From NCBI GenBank assembly GCA_900546245.1, contig URBY01000024.1, positions 1-16,837 of the forward strand: DNA of 16,837 nt, written 5' to 3'. The position numbers and the translations under genes were made by a program. Positions 1 through 7,486 of the stretch are shown here, piece by piece (positions within the stretch are counted from its first letter, which is position 1; every line of letters begins with the position of its first letter). The DNA is from an uncultured Mycoplasmatota bacterium (lineage in GTDB: Bacteria; Bacillota_I; Bacilli_A; RF39; UBA660). A model generated the notes under the pieces. That model saw only the letters and a program-made list of their open reading frames with translations. It made no database searches and was not told the DNA's origin.

Positions 1-4
1 TCAT
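1..4 (-). CDS. first codon of a leftward gene cut by the window edge
   Basis: Only the start codon (ATG, positions 4 to 2) and one further base are inside the window, so nothing can be said about the product. The call rests on context: a GGAGG ribosome-binding site at 14-18 lies 9 bases upstream, and a promoter-like pair lies further upstream at 39-69. Position 4 is therefore the likely start of a real gene read leftward out of the window. Confidence 0.45.
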
Positions 5-13
5 CTTTATTTA

Positions 14-69
14 CCTCCATTATATACCTATCATATTAAGTATACCCCCCCCCGGGAGCATTTTGTCAA
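14..69 (-). promoter_or_regulatory. promoter and RBS of the left-edge gene, with poly-G spacer
   Basis: On the minus strand a perfect -35 box TTGACA (69-64) is followed after 19 bases by TATACT (44-39), a good -10 box. GGAGG lies at 18-14, before an ATG at 4-2. The spacer holds nine consecutive G residues directly against the -10 box (45-53 read as C on the plus strand). A 19-base spacer is longer than the optimal 17, so expression should be weak at this length and stronger if the tract loses one or two bases. A TATAAT at 24-19 is unlikely to be the -10, because transcription would then start downstream of the RBS. Confidence 0.55.
45..53. repeat. homopolymer tract of nine C (G on the minus strand)
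   Basis: Nine C in a row, followed directly by GGG, in a genome where C and G are scarce. Tracts of this kind are prone to slipped-strand length change. It lies between the -35 and -10 boxes of the left-edge gene, where a length change alters promoter spacing. Confidence 0.9.
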
Positions 70-103
70 GGGAAAAATTTAAACCTATATACATAAAAAT
101 GTA

Positions 104-134
104 CACAAAAAAATGTACTTTTAAGAAAGTACAT
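104..134 (-). terminator. intrinsic terminator of the comN-secDF-rel operon
   Basis: A 9-bp perfect stem, ATGTACTTT (113-121) with AAAGTACAT (126-134) and a 4-base loop, is followed on the minus strand by a run of seven T (112-106). The stem takes in the first base of the rel stop codon (134-136), so it ends transcription immediately at the end of the operon. Confidence 0.85.
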
Positions 135-2275
135 TAATTTATTGATCTCTCTACACTTATAATGCTAGAATTTTGTTTTAAAAGTGTCATATATTTATTT
201 AAAGTATCAACATTATCTACTTCAACTATTAAGTTAAAAATAGTTTCATTTTCTTTTTGTTTTGTATCAACTTTTGTAATACTTATATTTAAGTTATTTG
301 TCTTAGTTATTATATCAAGCAATACATTTTCTAATTTTTCTGATACTATAGATATATTAGTCTTATACTTTTGCACTTGTTCTTTATTCCAACTAACATC
401 TATAATTCTATCATCCATATGTCTTAAATTGTAACAATTCTTAGTATGAACAATAACTCCATTACCTCTTGATATATAACCAACTATTTTATCACCTTTA
501 ACTGGTTTACAACAGTTCGCAAGTGATACTTTTATATTATCAATACCACTAACTAGAATATCATTTTTAAGTTCTATATCTTTAACTTCTCTTTTTGATA
601 ATTTAGATAATATAAATTCTTCTTTATTTATTTCTTCTTTTATTGATATATTTATTACTGTATTAGGTGAAAGTTTTGCAGTACCAATAGAATAATATAA
701 ATCATCTTCTGATTCTATTTTTAGGTCTTTTAAAATATCTGGAATAGTTTCATTAAATTCATTTATTGATATTTTCTTTCTTCTAATTTCCTTTAATAAT
801 AAATCTTTACCTTTTTCTATTGCTTCTTTTTTATCTATTTTAGAGAAGAATGCACGAATCTTATTCTTTGTTTGACTAGATTTTACAATAGAAAGCCATT
901 CTTGTGATGGTTTAGAATTTTTATTTGTTTTAATATTTACTATATCACCTGTATGGAGTTCATAATCAAGTGGAACAATATTATCATTGACTATCGCTCC
1001 TACCATAGTTTCACCTATTTTAGTATGAACTCTATATGCAAAATCTATTGGAGTTGCACCTTTAGGAAGTTCAAATACATCTCCTTTTGGAGTATATACA
1101 TATATATTTTCACCAAGTACTTCATTTTGTACAGATTTAACAAAATCTTCATCTGAAACATCATATAAATTAAGTTCCATTATATTTCTAAATACTTGAA
1201 GTTTTTGTTCCATAGAGTTTTGTATTTTTTTACCTTGTTCTTTATAAGACCAATGTGATGCGATACCTCTTTCTGCAACCTTATCCATTTCAAACGTTCT
1301 AATTTGTATTTCATATGGTTTACCATCAAAACCAAATACTGTTGTATGAAGTGATTGATACATATTTGTTTTTGGATTTGCAATATAATCTTTAAATCTC
1401 TTAGGTAAAGGTTTATATTTTGCATGAATTAAACCTAAAACTTGATAACATTCAGCTTTAGTATTTACTATAACCCTAAGTGCATAAATATCATATATAT
1501 CTGATAATTTTTTACCTTTTTGAAGTTTATTATATATTGAATATATGCTTTTTGCTCTACCTTTTATTTCAAATTCAATATTATTCTCTATTAAAATATC
1601 AGAAACTCTTTTTTTCATCTCTTCAACAGATTTATCTCTTTCTTCCTTTGTACTATTTAGTTCTTCTTCTATTTGATCAAAGGCTTCTGGTTTGTAATAT
1701 TTTAAAGATAATTCTTCAAGTTCTGCCTTAATATATGAAAGCCCTAATCTATGCGCAATTGGCGCAAGTATTTCAAGAGTTTCTTTTGCTTTTAATCTTT
1801 GTTTTTCTTTAGGTATTGCCCAAAGTGTTCTCATATTATGACATCTTTCAGCAAGCTTAATAATAATTATTCTAACATCTTCTGTAAGACCCACAAGTAT
1901 TTTTTTATAGTAATTAACCATACTCTCATTTTCAGCAGATAATGAAAGTTTATTAATTGTAGTAATACCTTCAACTAGCGTACTTATTTCTTTTGAAAAG
2001 TTTTTTTGTACCTCTTCTATTGTACTATTTCCTTTATGAATTACATCATGTAAAAGCGCAGTTGCTAGTGTATCACTATCTGCATATAAACTTGTAAGAA
2101 TATAGGCAACATTAAGAGGATGAAGAATATAATCATCCCCTGAAAGCCTTTTTTCACCTTTATGAACATTGTATGCAAATTCATATGCTTTTTTGATTGT
2201 ATCAATTTCATCAGCATTTGTTATATAGGATGCTGCTTCAATTAACTCATCAAGTGTACTTATTTCTTTTTTCAT
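134..2275 (-). CDS. rel: Rel/SpoT-family (p)ppGpp synthetase with altered hydrolase site
   Basis: Long ribosome-associated alarmone enzyme, 713 residues, normal family length. Order: HD hydrolase domain (about 25-180), synthetase (about 230-345), TGS (about 391-450), helical linker, zinc-finger/RIS region with C588, C589 and C614, and a C-terminal ACT domain (about 640-713). The synthetase looks intact: RFKD at 293-296 (the bifunctional-type motif), D262, YQSLHTTV at 306-313 and E322 in EIQIRT. The hydrolase keeps R43, H52, H76, D77 and N147. However, the usual HDxxED reads HDVIHK (H80, K81), and the usual KLADR reads KLAER (E143). It should make (p)ppGpp, but hydrolysis is doubtful. The start follows an AAGGGA RBS, 17 bases after secDF, in one operon. 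The secDF-rel proximity resembles Bacillus, without the recJ and apt genes found between them there. Confidence 0.93.
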   Translation of the reverse strand: MKKEISTLDELIEAASYITNADEIDTIKKAYEFAYNVHKGEKRLSGDDYILHPLNVAYILTSLYADSDTLATALLHDVIHKGNSTIEEVQKNFSKEISTLVEGITTINKLSLSAENESMVNYYKKILVGLTEDVRIIIIKLAERCHNMRTLWAIPKEKQRLKAKETLEILAPIAHRLGLSYIKAELEELSLKYYKPEAFDQIEEELNSTKEERDKSVEEMKKRVSDILIENNIEFEIKGRAKSIYSIYNKLQKGKKLSDIYDIYALRVIVNTKAECYQVLGLIHAKYKPLPKRFKDYIANPKTNMYQSLHTTVFGFDGKPYEIQIRTFEMDKVAERGIASHWSYKEQGKKIQNSMEQKLQVFRNIMELNLYDVSDEDFVKSVQNEVLGENIYVYTPKGDVFELPKGATPIDFAYRVHTKIGETMVGAIVNDNIVPLDYELHTGDIVNIKTNKNSKPSQEWLSIVKSSQTKNKIRAFFSKIDKKEAIEKGKDLLLKEIRRKKISINEFNETIPDILKDLKIESEDDLYYSIGTAKLSPNTVINISIKEEINKEEFILSKLSKREVKDIELKNDILVSGIDNIKVSLANCCKPVKGDKIVGYISRGNGVIVHTKNCYNLRHMDDRIIDVSWNKEQVQKYKTNISIVSEKLENVLLDIITKTNNLNISITKVDTKQKENETIFNLIVEVDNVDTLNKYMTLLKQNSSIISVERSIN

Positions 2276-2292
2276 TTAATCATTCCCTTGTT

Positions 2293-4908
2293 TTAAGAAT
2301 TTATTCCTTTAACTAATAGTTCCTCTGGTTGTTTTTTCTCTTTTTTACTACTCTTTTTGTTATCTTTTTTTGAATTTTTCTTTTCTTTCTTTGGTCTAAG
2401 TTCTATTCTTCTCCAAATTTGTGCTGATAAGAATACTGATGAATAAGCTCCTGCGATTAAACCAAATAATATTGCAATGTTAAATTCAAATATTTCTCTT
2501 GCTCCAAATAGTAATAATGTTATTATTGGAAGCATTGTTGTAATTGTTGTATTAATTGATCTAAATAATGTTTGTTTAATACTTGTATCAACTAGTTTGT
2601 CATAATCTTCTTTTGATTTTTTATTTTCTAGTTTCATTATCTTCATATTTTCTCTTATTCTATCAAATATTACTATTGTATTATTTATTGAGTAACCAAC
2701 GATTGTTAGAATAGCTGCAATATACATAGTATTTATTTCAATATTAAATATTGAGAATAAACAGAACATCATTATTATGTCATTTGCAAGTGCAATAAGA
2801 GCACTAACTGCATAACTAAATTTATATCTTAATGAAATATAAAGTGCTATACCAACAAATGCAAATAATAATGCTATAATTGCATTTTTAATTAAATCTC
2901 TTTTTACAACATTTGATACAACTGCAATTTCTATTTTTGCATCATATTTATCTTCTAATTTATTTTGTGTTGTTTTAATTTCATTTTCAGTTAATACATC
3001 TTCTACTTTAACGTATACTGTACTATCATTTTGAGTAGTTACATCTGATACTTTGTATCCTAAATCTTGAACACTCTTTTCAACTTCATTTGGATTTATT
3101 TTACTATTAGATACTACTGATATATCAGATCCACCTTTAAAATCAACACCAAGGTTTACACCTGTAATTATTGTTACTATTACTGCTAACACAAATACAA
3201 TTATTGGTGCGATAAAATGTGCTTTAAAGTTAGTTGCAAAATTAAAATTACTCTTTTTTACTTCTTTATTTGGATCATAATTAACAAATGCTTTTGTTTT
3301 ATTATCAAAAAACTTTGTATTAACAAATAATTTTGTAATAAATCTATTAATAATTACAATTATAAGCATTGTCATTATTAAGTTAATTATAAGCATTGTA
3401 GCAAATCCTTTTACAGAACTTTCACCAAATGCAAATAATATAAGTGCGATTATTAATGTTGTTACATTCGAATCAAATATTGATGAGAATGATTCTTTAT
3501 TACCATTAATAAATGCTGTTTTAAGACTTTTACCTTTTCTTAATTCTTCTTTTATTCTTTCATTTGTAATAACACACGCATCAACTGCCATACCAATACC
3601 AAGAACTAATGCTCCTATACCAGTAAGAGTAAGTACACCATCTATTAAATAGAATACTAAGAATACAAGTGATGTATAAATAAGTATTGAAAGTGATGAT
3701 ATAAGTCCTGAAAATCTATAGAAACATATCATAAATACTATAATAGCAGCAACTCCAATTATAGATGCTATTTCTGTTTTATAAAGTGAATTTGTACCAA
3801 ATTCTGCAGTTACTGTTTTAGAAGATATTTCTTCATATTTAACATTTGATGATCCTGAATTAATTAAATCAACAAGTGTTTTTGCTTGATCATAAGTAAA
3901 GTTACCTTGTATTATAACATTACTACTAAATCCTTCTTTAACTGTGGCAGCTGATAAACATTTTACTGTATTTTCATCTTCAAAGTCACCACATTTGTCT
4001 TTTGATGTTTTATAGCTATCACCTGATGATTTATCATAGTCAAGCCATATAACTATTAATTGATCACTTGTTTGACTTATTTTATTTGTTGTTTCATAAA
4101 ATAAATCTTTATCTTTTACATTTAAAAGTATTGCTGGATTACCATCAGAATCTGCTGAAACTTTTGCTCCAGATATAACTGATTTATCCATTAATTTATT
4201 ATCACTACTATCTCTAAATGTTAATTCACCAGTAACAGTAATATAATCTCTTGCTTCATCTGGATTTTTAACTCCTGCAAGTTTTACTCTTATTTTATCA
4301 TTTCCTTCAATTGATATTTCTGGTTCTGATACACCTAATTTATCAATTCTTCTAACCATTGTTTTATAAGCACTTTCTAAGTCTTCTTTAGTTAGTTTTT
4401 TTGTTTCATCATCTGCTGATGTTACTTTATAAAGTATTTCAAATCCACCTGCTAAATCAAGACCTTTTGTAATGCTATTAAAGATAAATGGTATTGAAAC
4501 TGTTGCAAAACATGCTACTGTTAACACTGAAACAAGTACAGTTGCAAGTTTAAATCCACTTTTTTCATATACTACTTTTGAGTCATATTTATCTTTATTA
4601 AATGCAAGTATTATATAGAAAATTATAGGAAGTAATATCATTCCTACTATGAATCCATTACTTTTATTAAACTTTTTACCAAGTTTTATATTAAAGTATA
4701 CAGAAAACCATATATTAATAGGACTAATTAAAAATCCAAATATATAATACCACTTCAAATCTGCTTTTTCTAATAACTTAACAAAGTTAAAAAATGGTAT
4801 ATAAGCATATCCTTTCTTAATATTTATTTTTGCAAATATTTTTGACAAGACAAAACATAGCGCTAAATAGCAAATTAAACTTATTAAAATTACTACCATT
4901 ACATTCAT
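2293..4908 (-). CDS. secDF: SecDF export protein with extra N-terminal membrane domain
   Basis: Fused SecD-SecF, the membrane partner of SecYEG that uses ion flow to drive late steps of protein export. The 871 residues exceed the roughly 740 usual for Bacillus-type SecDF. Residues 1-110 form an added domain with three hydrophobic segments and a motif resembling DUF5684 proteins (YIPFFNFVKLLEKADLKW, then ILLPIIFYIILAF). SecD proper starts near 120: GLDLAGG at 149-155, a periplasmic P1-type domain, and the D4 motif GIGMAVDACV with D443. SecF follows, with GVDFKGG at 587-593 and GYSINNTIVIFDRIREN at 738-754. The second N (743) replaces the Asp usual in proton-coupled SecF. The C-terminal 35 residues are rich in Lys. 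The start (GGTGAAAGA before ATG) overlaps the comN-like stop by 4 bases, so translation is probably coupled. Confidence 0.93.
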   Translation of the reverse strand: MNVMVVILISLICYLALCFVLSKIFAKINIKKGYAYIPFFNFVKLLEKADLKWYYIFGFLISPINIWFSVYFNIKLGKKFNKSNGFIVGMILLPIIFYIILAFNKDKYDSKVVYEKSGFKLATVLVSVLTVACFATVSIPFIFNSITKGLDLAGGFEILYKVTSADDETKKLTKEDLESAYKTMVRRIDKLGVSEPEISIEGNDKIRVKLAGVKNPDEARDYITVTGELTFRDSSDNKLMDKSVISGAKVSADSDGNPAILLNVKDKDLFYETTNKISQTSDQLIVIWLDYDKSSGDSYKTSKDKCGDFEDENTVKCLSAATVKEGFSSNVIIQGNFTYDQAKTLVDLINSGSSNVKYEEISSKTVTAEFGTNSLYKTEIASIIGVAAIIVFMICFYRFSGLISSLSILIYTSLVFLVFYLIDGVLTLTGIGALVLGIGMAVDACVITNERIKEELRKGKSLKTAFINGNKESFSSIFDSNVTTLIIALILFAFGESSVKGFATMLIINLIMTMLIIVIINRFITKLFVNTKFFDNKTKAFVNYDPNKEVKKSNFNFATNFKAHFIAPIIVFVLAVIVTIITGVNLGVDFKGGSDISVVSNSKINPNEVEKSVQDLGYKVSDVTTQNDSTVYVKVEDVLTENEIKTTQNKLEDKYDAKIEIAVVSNVVKRDLIKNAIIALLFAFVGIALYISLRYKFSYAVSALIALANDIIMMFCLFSIFNIEINTMYIAAILTIVGYSINNTIVIFDRIRENMKIMKLENKKSKEDYDKLVDTSIKQTLFRSINTTITTMLPIITLLLFGAREIFEFNIAILFGLIAGAYSSVFLSAQIWRRIELRPKKEKKNSKKDNKKSSKKEKKQPEELLVKGINS

Positions 4909-5132
4909 TCTTTCACCTTCCTAAATACATCATCATTAGTACTAAGTATATCATTTACTATATCACAAAGTGCTAATCCTTCTTTTGTTGACCATATGTT
5001 TTTTACTAGATATTCAAATATTTCTTTATCACTTATTTTTATTCCTTTTTTATTTAATATTCTTCTTTTTGTATTTAATGCAGGAATTACTTTCATATAT
5101 AATTCTCTTGCACTTTTAAATTCAATATCCAT
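4905..5132 (-). CDS. comN: ComN-like post-transcriptional regulator
   Basis: 75-residue protein resembling the ComN/YrzD family, which in Bacillus subtilis acts post-transcriptionally on the comE competence operon. Visible signatures are the N-terminal ALNTKRRILNKKGI segment, then EIFEYLVKNIWSTKEG and LCDIVNDILS, matching the family pattern of LW..L..K.W followed by IV.DIL. The location supports the call: it is first in an operon with secDF, next to divergent spoVB, as in Bacillus, where comN lies between spoVB and secDF. GGTGA lies 6 bases before the ATG at 5132, and an in-frame TGA just upstream excludes a longer form. There are no membrane segments or signal peptide. Recognition is from short motifs, so the family call is likely, but a regulatory role in this organism is inference. 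Confidence 0.75.
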   Translation of the reverse strand: MDIEFKSARELYMKVIPALNTKRRILNKKGIKISDKEIFEYLVKNIWSTKEGLALCDIVNDILSTNDDVFRKVKE

Positions 5133-5163
5133 ATTTAGTCACCATTTTTGCCCTCGCAATATA

Positions 5164-5192
5164 ATTATACAAAAAAATTACCCATTTTTAAA
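5164..5192 (-). promoter_or_regulatory. promoter of the comN-secDF-rel operon
   Basis: On the minus strand TTTAAA (5192-5187) is followed after 17 bases by a perfect TATAAT (5169-5164). Transcription would start near 5157, giving a leader of about 25 bases before the comN-like ATG at 5132. The -35 box matches the vegetative consensus at four of six positions. Confidence 0.55.
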
Positions 5193-5244
5193 GAGGTAAA
5201 AGCATATATTTATTATATAAATGTTATTTTTGGAGGCAAAATTA

Positions 5245-6540
5245 ATGAAAATGAGTAAATTTATTAAAAGTACTTTAATTTTACTAGTTGGTGGATTTTT
5301 GACTAAAGTACTTGGAATGCTTATAAAAATAATAACTACTAGAATAATTGGAACAGAAACTCTTGGACTTTATATGCTTATAATGCCAACATTTAATTTG
5401 TTTATAACACTTGCTCAAGGTGGACTTCCTATATCTGTTAGTAAAATAGTATCAGAAAATAAAAAAGATAATAAAAAAATTGTATTTTCATCTATTTTTA
5501 TATCAATATGTACTACATTCTTTCTAATGATACTTCTTATTTTTATATCTCCATTAATTGCAAAATTTCTTCATAATGATAGTCTCTCATTTCCAATAAT
5601 GTGTATTGGTCTTACTCTTCCATTTATAAGTTTATCTGGAATAATAAGAGGTTATTTTTTTGGAAAAGAAAATATGTTACCACATGTTCTTTCAAATAAT
5701 TTTGAACAAGTCGTTAGAATTATTTTAAATATAATATTTTTGCCACTATTATCTAATTATGAACCAAGAGTAAGTGTTACATTTCTTATTTTATCAAATG
5801 TAATTAGTGAAACAACATCTATAATAATTTTATATTTCTTCTTACCTAGGAAAATAAAAGTTACTAAAGAAATGTTAAAACCTGAAAAAATTATTATTAA
5901 GGATGTTTTAAACATTTCCATTCCAACAACAGGTTCTAGAATAATTGGTACTATTGGTTATTTTTTAGAGCCAATTGTTTTAACTAGTTTTCTTTTAATG
6001 AATGGTTATACAACTAATTATATTACATATGAATATGGCGTTTTAACTGGATATGTTATGCCTCTACTACTTCTTCCATCTTTCTTTACAATGGCAATAA
6101 GTCAAGCTACATTACCTGTTATTTCAAACGGATACGCAAATAATAAAATACCTTATGTTAAGAAAAAAATTAAGCAATCATTATTACTATCATTTGCTAT
6201 TGGATTATTCTTTACTATAATTTTAATGATATTCCCTGAAATTTTTATGAAACTTATATATAACACAAATGAAGGTGTTTCATACATAAGAAAACTCGCA
6301 CCATTTTTCTTGCTATTATATATTCAGACACCTTTAGTATCTGTAATGCAAGCACTTGATAAAGCAAAAGATGCAATGCATAGTACTCTTGTTGGAAGTA
6401 TTATAAAAATTGCATTAATTATTATTTTATCATTCTTCAAAATTGGATTATATCCTTTAGTAATTGCTACAATTGTAAATATAATCTATGTTACTGTATT
6501 TAATTACATTAAGGTAAAAAAAATATTTAGAAATAAATAG
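5245..6540 (+). CDS. spoVB: SpoVB-type lipid/polysaccharide flippase (MVF family)
   Basis: Integral membrane protein of the MurJ/SpoVB/MATE-like flippase superfamily, 431 residues from the chosen start. It is hydrophobic throughout, with about a dozen transmembrane helices. The N-terminal FIKSTLILLVGGFLTKVLGM and the YMLIMPTFNLFITLAQGGLP stretch are typical of stage V sporulation protein B, which supports spore-cortex peptidoglycan synthesis, probably by moving a lipid-linked precursor. GGAGG at 5232-5236 lies 8 bases before ATG 5245; an upstream ATG at 5221 precedes this RBS and is not used. It is shorter than the Bacillus protein (about 518). It is the only rightward gene here and is divergent from the comN-like operon. 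A weak sigma-E-like CATATATT lies upstream near 5203-5210, consistent with but not proving sporulation control. A non-sporulation flippase role is possible. Confidence 0.85.
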   Translation: MKMSKFIKSTLILLVGGFLTKVLGMLIKIITTRIIGTETLGLYMLIMPTFNLFITLAQGGLPISVSKIVSENKKDNKKIVFSSIFISICTTFFLMILLIFISPLIAKFLHNDSLSFPIMCIGLTLPFISLSGIIRGYFFGKENMLPHVLSNNFEQVVRIILNIIFLPLLSNYEPRVSVTFLILSNVISETTSIIILYFFLPRKIKVTKEMLKPEKIIIKDVLNISIPTTGSRIIGTIGYFLEPIVLTSFLLMNGYTTNYITYEYGVLTGYVMPLLLLPSFFTMAISQATLPVISNGYANNKIPYVKKKIKQSLLLSFAIGLFFTIILMIFPEIFMKLIYNTNEGVSYIRKLAPFFLLLYIQTPLVSVMQALDKAKDAMHSTLVGSIIKIALIIILSFFKIGLYPLVIATIVNIIYVTVFNYIKVKKIFRNK

Positions 6541-6560
6541 ACGCAATAATTTTAAACTCC

Positions 6561-6597
6561 AATTTGAGGTCACATTTTGTGACCTCAAATTTAATTT
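6561..6597 (+). terminator. terminator hairpin after spoVB, between convergent genes
   Basis: A perfect 14-bp stem (6561-6574 with 6578-6591, loop TTT) lies 20 bases after the spoVB stop and is followed by a short T-rich tail (TTAATTT). It sits between convergent genes and may also stop leftward transcription of the ORF6N gene, though the tail is poor on that side. Its core GGTCACATTTTGTGAC (6568-6583) recurs exactly at 8143-8158 inside the ORF6N pseudogene. Confidence 0.65.
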
Positions 6598-6631
6598 AAA
6601 CAAATCATATTTTGTTAAATTCATATTTTTA

Positions 6632-7486
6632 TTATTTTATCTTTTTTAGTATATTCTTTAAATATTCATTATCTTCTATTTTATTAATTGCAAAACATTT
6701 TTTACCTAAATCTTTAAATGATGCGCCTGAATTATATAATTCTTTTCTATCTATTATTATAAATCTATCGTGAAATGTATTATTATTTATAAATGTTACA
6801 TTACTATATTGTGATTCATACTTTTTCTTTAATGTACTATCTATATTACTTGATACTATTTTTATATTTTGTTTTATATCTTTTATAATATCTAATAGTT
6901 CTTTACCTGCATAATTATCTATTATAATTATTTCATTCTTCGCTTTACTTAATATATCCATAAGTAATGAATATGCATCATATATTTGTCCTTCATAAAA
7001 TATATGATTTACTGTTTCTTTTTCTTCTAATTTTGAAAACGACTCTTGCAATAATTTTATTTCATTATCATGATCAAAAACCATCTTATTTATATATTTT
7101 TGTTCTATCAACTCATTTGAAACATATTTTCTTAATTTTACAAATGCATTCATTATTTGTATACTTGTTTTTACTGCAATGTCACTTTTTATTATTGCTG
7201 ATAGCATCGCAACACCCTGTTCCGTAAATACGTATGGTAATTTTCTTAAACTCATTTTTTCATCATTGGATATCACAAATTGTGATATCCATTTTTTAAA
7301 TTCAAGTCTATCCAATTGAAAACAAAACTCTTCTGGAAATCTATCTATATTTCGCTTTACTTTCTGGTTTAATACTCTTGTTTCTACGTTATAAAGTTTA
7401 GCTAAATCTCTATCAAATATTACTTTTCTTTCTCTTATTTCATATATCATATTTTCTATACTTAAATCTTCTTTTAGTTTGTACAT
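6632..7486 (-). CDS. ORF6N-domain protein with phospholipase-D-like C-terminus
   Basis: 284 residues. The N-terminus (about 8-120) is an ORF6N domain, a DNA-binding-type domain common in phages and accessory regions: IYEIRERKVIFDRDLAKLYNVETRVLNQ, then RFPEEFCFQL, a SQFVIS segment (68-73) and LPYVFTEQGVAML (83-95). A helical linker follows (about 125-160). The C-terminal domain (about 160-284) resembles phospholipase-D/HKD folds: IIIIDNYAG near 186-194, HDRFIIID (239-246, an HxR variant of HxKx4D) and GASFKDLGKK (254-263). It has one degenerate HKD motif, so catalytic activity is uncertain. The RBS GGAGG and start codon lie inside the 3' end of the upstream paralogue, with a 13-base overlap that implies coupling. 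The role is unknown; an accessory regulatory, phage-derived or toxin-like function is possible. Confidence 0.85.
   Translation of the reverse strand: MYKLKEDLSIENMIYEIRERKVIFDRDLAKLYNVETRVLNQKVKRNIDRFPEEFCFQLDRLEFKKWISQFVISNDEKMSLRKLPYVFTEQGVAMLSAIIKSDIAVKTSIQIMNAFVKLRKYVSNELIEQKYINKMVFDHDNEIKLLQESFSKLEEKETVNHIFYEGQIYDAYSLLMDILSKAKNEIIIIDNYAGKELLDIIKDIKQNIKIVSSNIDSTLKKKYESQYSNVTFINNNTFHDRFIIIDRKELYNSGASFKDLGKKCFAINKIEDNEYLKNILKKIK
7267..7291. repeat. perfect 25-base palindrome inside the ORF6N gene
   Basis: Twelve bases (7267-7278, beginning TGGATATCACAA) are an exact reverse complement of 7280-7291 around a single central base. The segment encodes the WISQFVIS region of the ORF6N domain. 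A 12-bp perfect arm is not expected by chance in a window of this size. It could be a protein-binding site, possibly for the ORF6N protein itself, or an RNA hairpin. Confidence 0.85.

Noticed and set aside
19..24. TATAAT on the minus strand directly before the left-edge RBS.
   Set aside because: A transcript from it would start after the GGAGG, leaving no RBS; the TTGACA/TATACT pair upstream is a better promoter.
953..1156. Open frames on the plus strand within rel, and similar ones within thyA, xseA and the M18 gene.
   Set aside because: They are shadows of real genes on the other strand, with low-complexity aromatic-rich translations and no RBS.
5121..5144. Seven-codon upstream ORF (ATG at 5144) overlapping the comN-like start, with GAGGG before it.
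   Set aside because: Very short and out of frame; the GGTGA inside it serves the comN-like ATG well, so a leader-peptide role cannot be supported from sequence alone.
5187..5220. Sigma-E-type promoter for spoVB (CATATATT near 5203).
   Set aside because: Only a partial match in very AT-rich DNA, with a poor -35; mentioned in the gene entry but not called as a feature.
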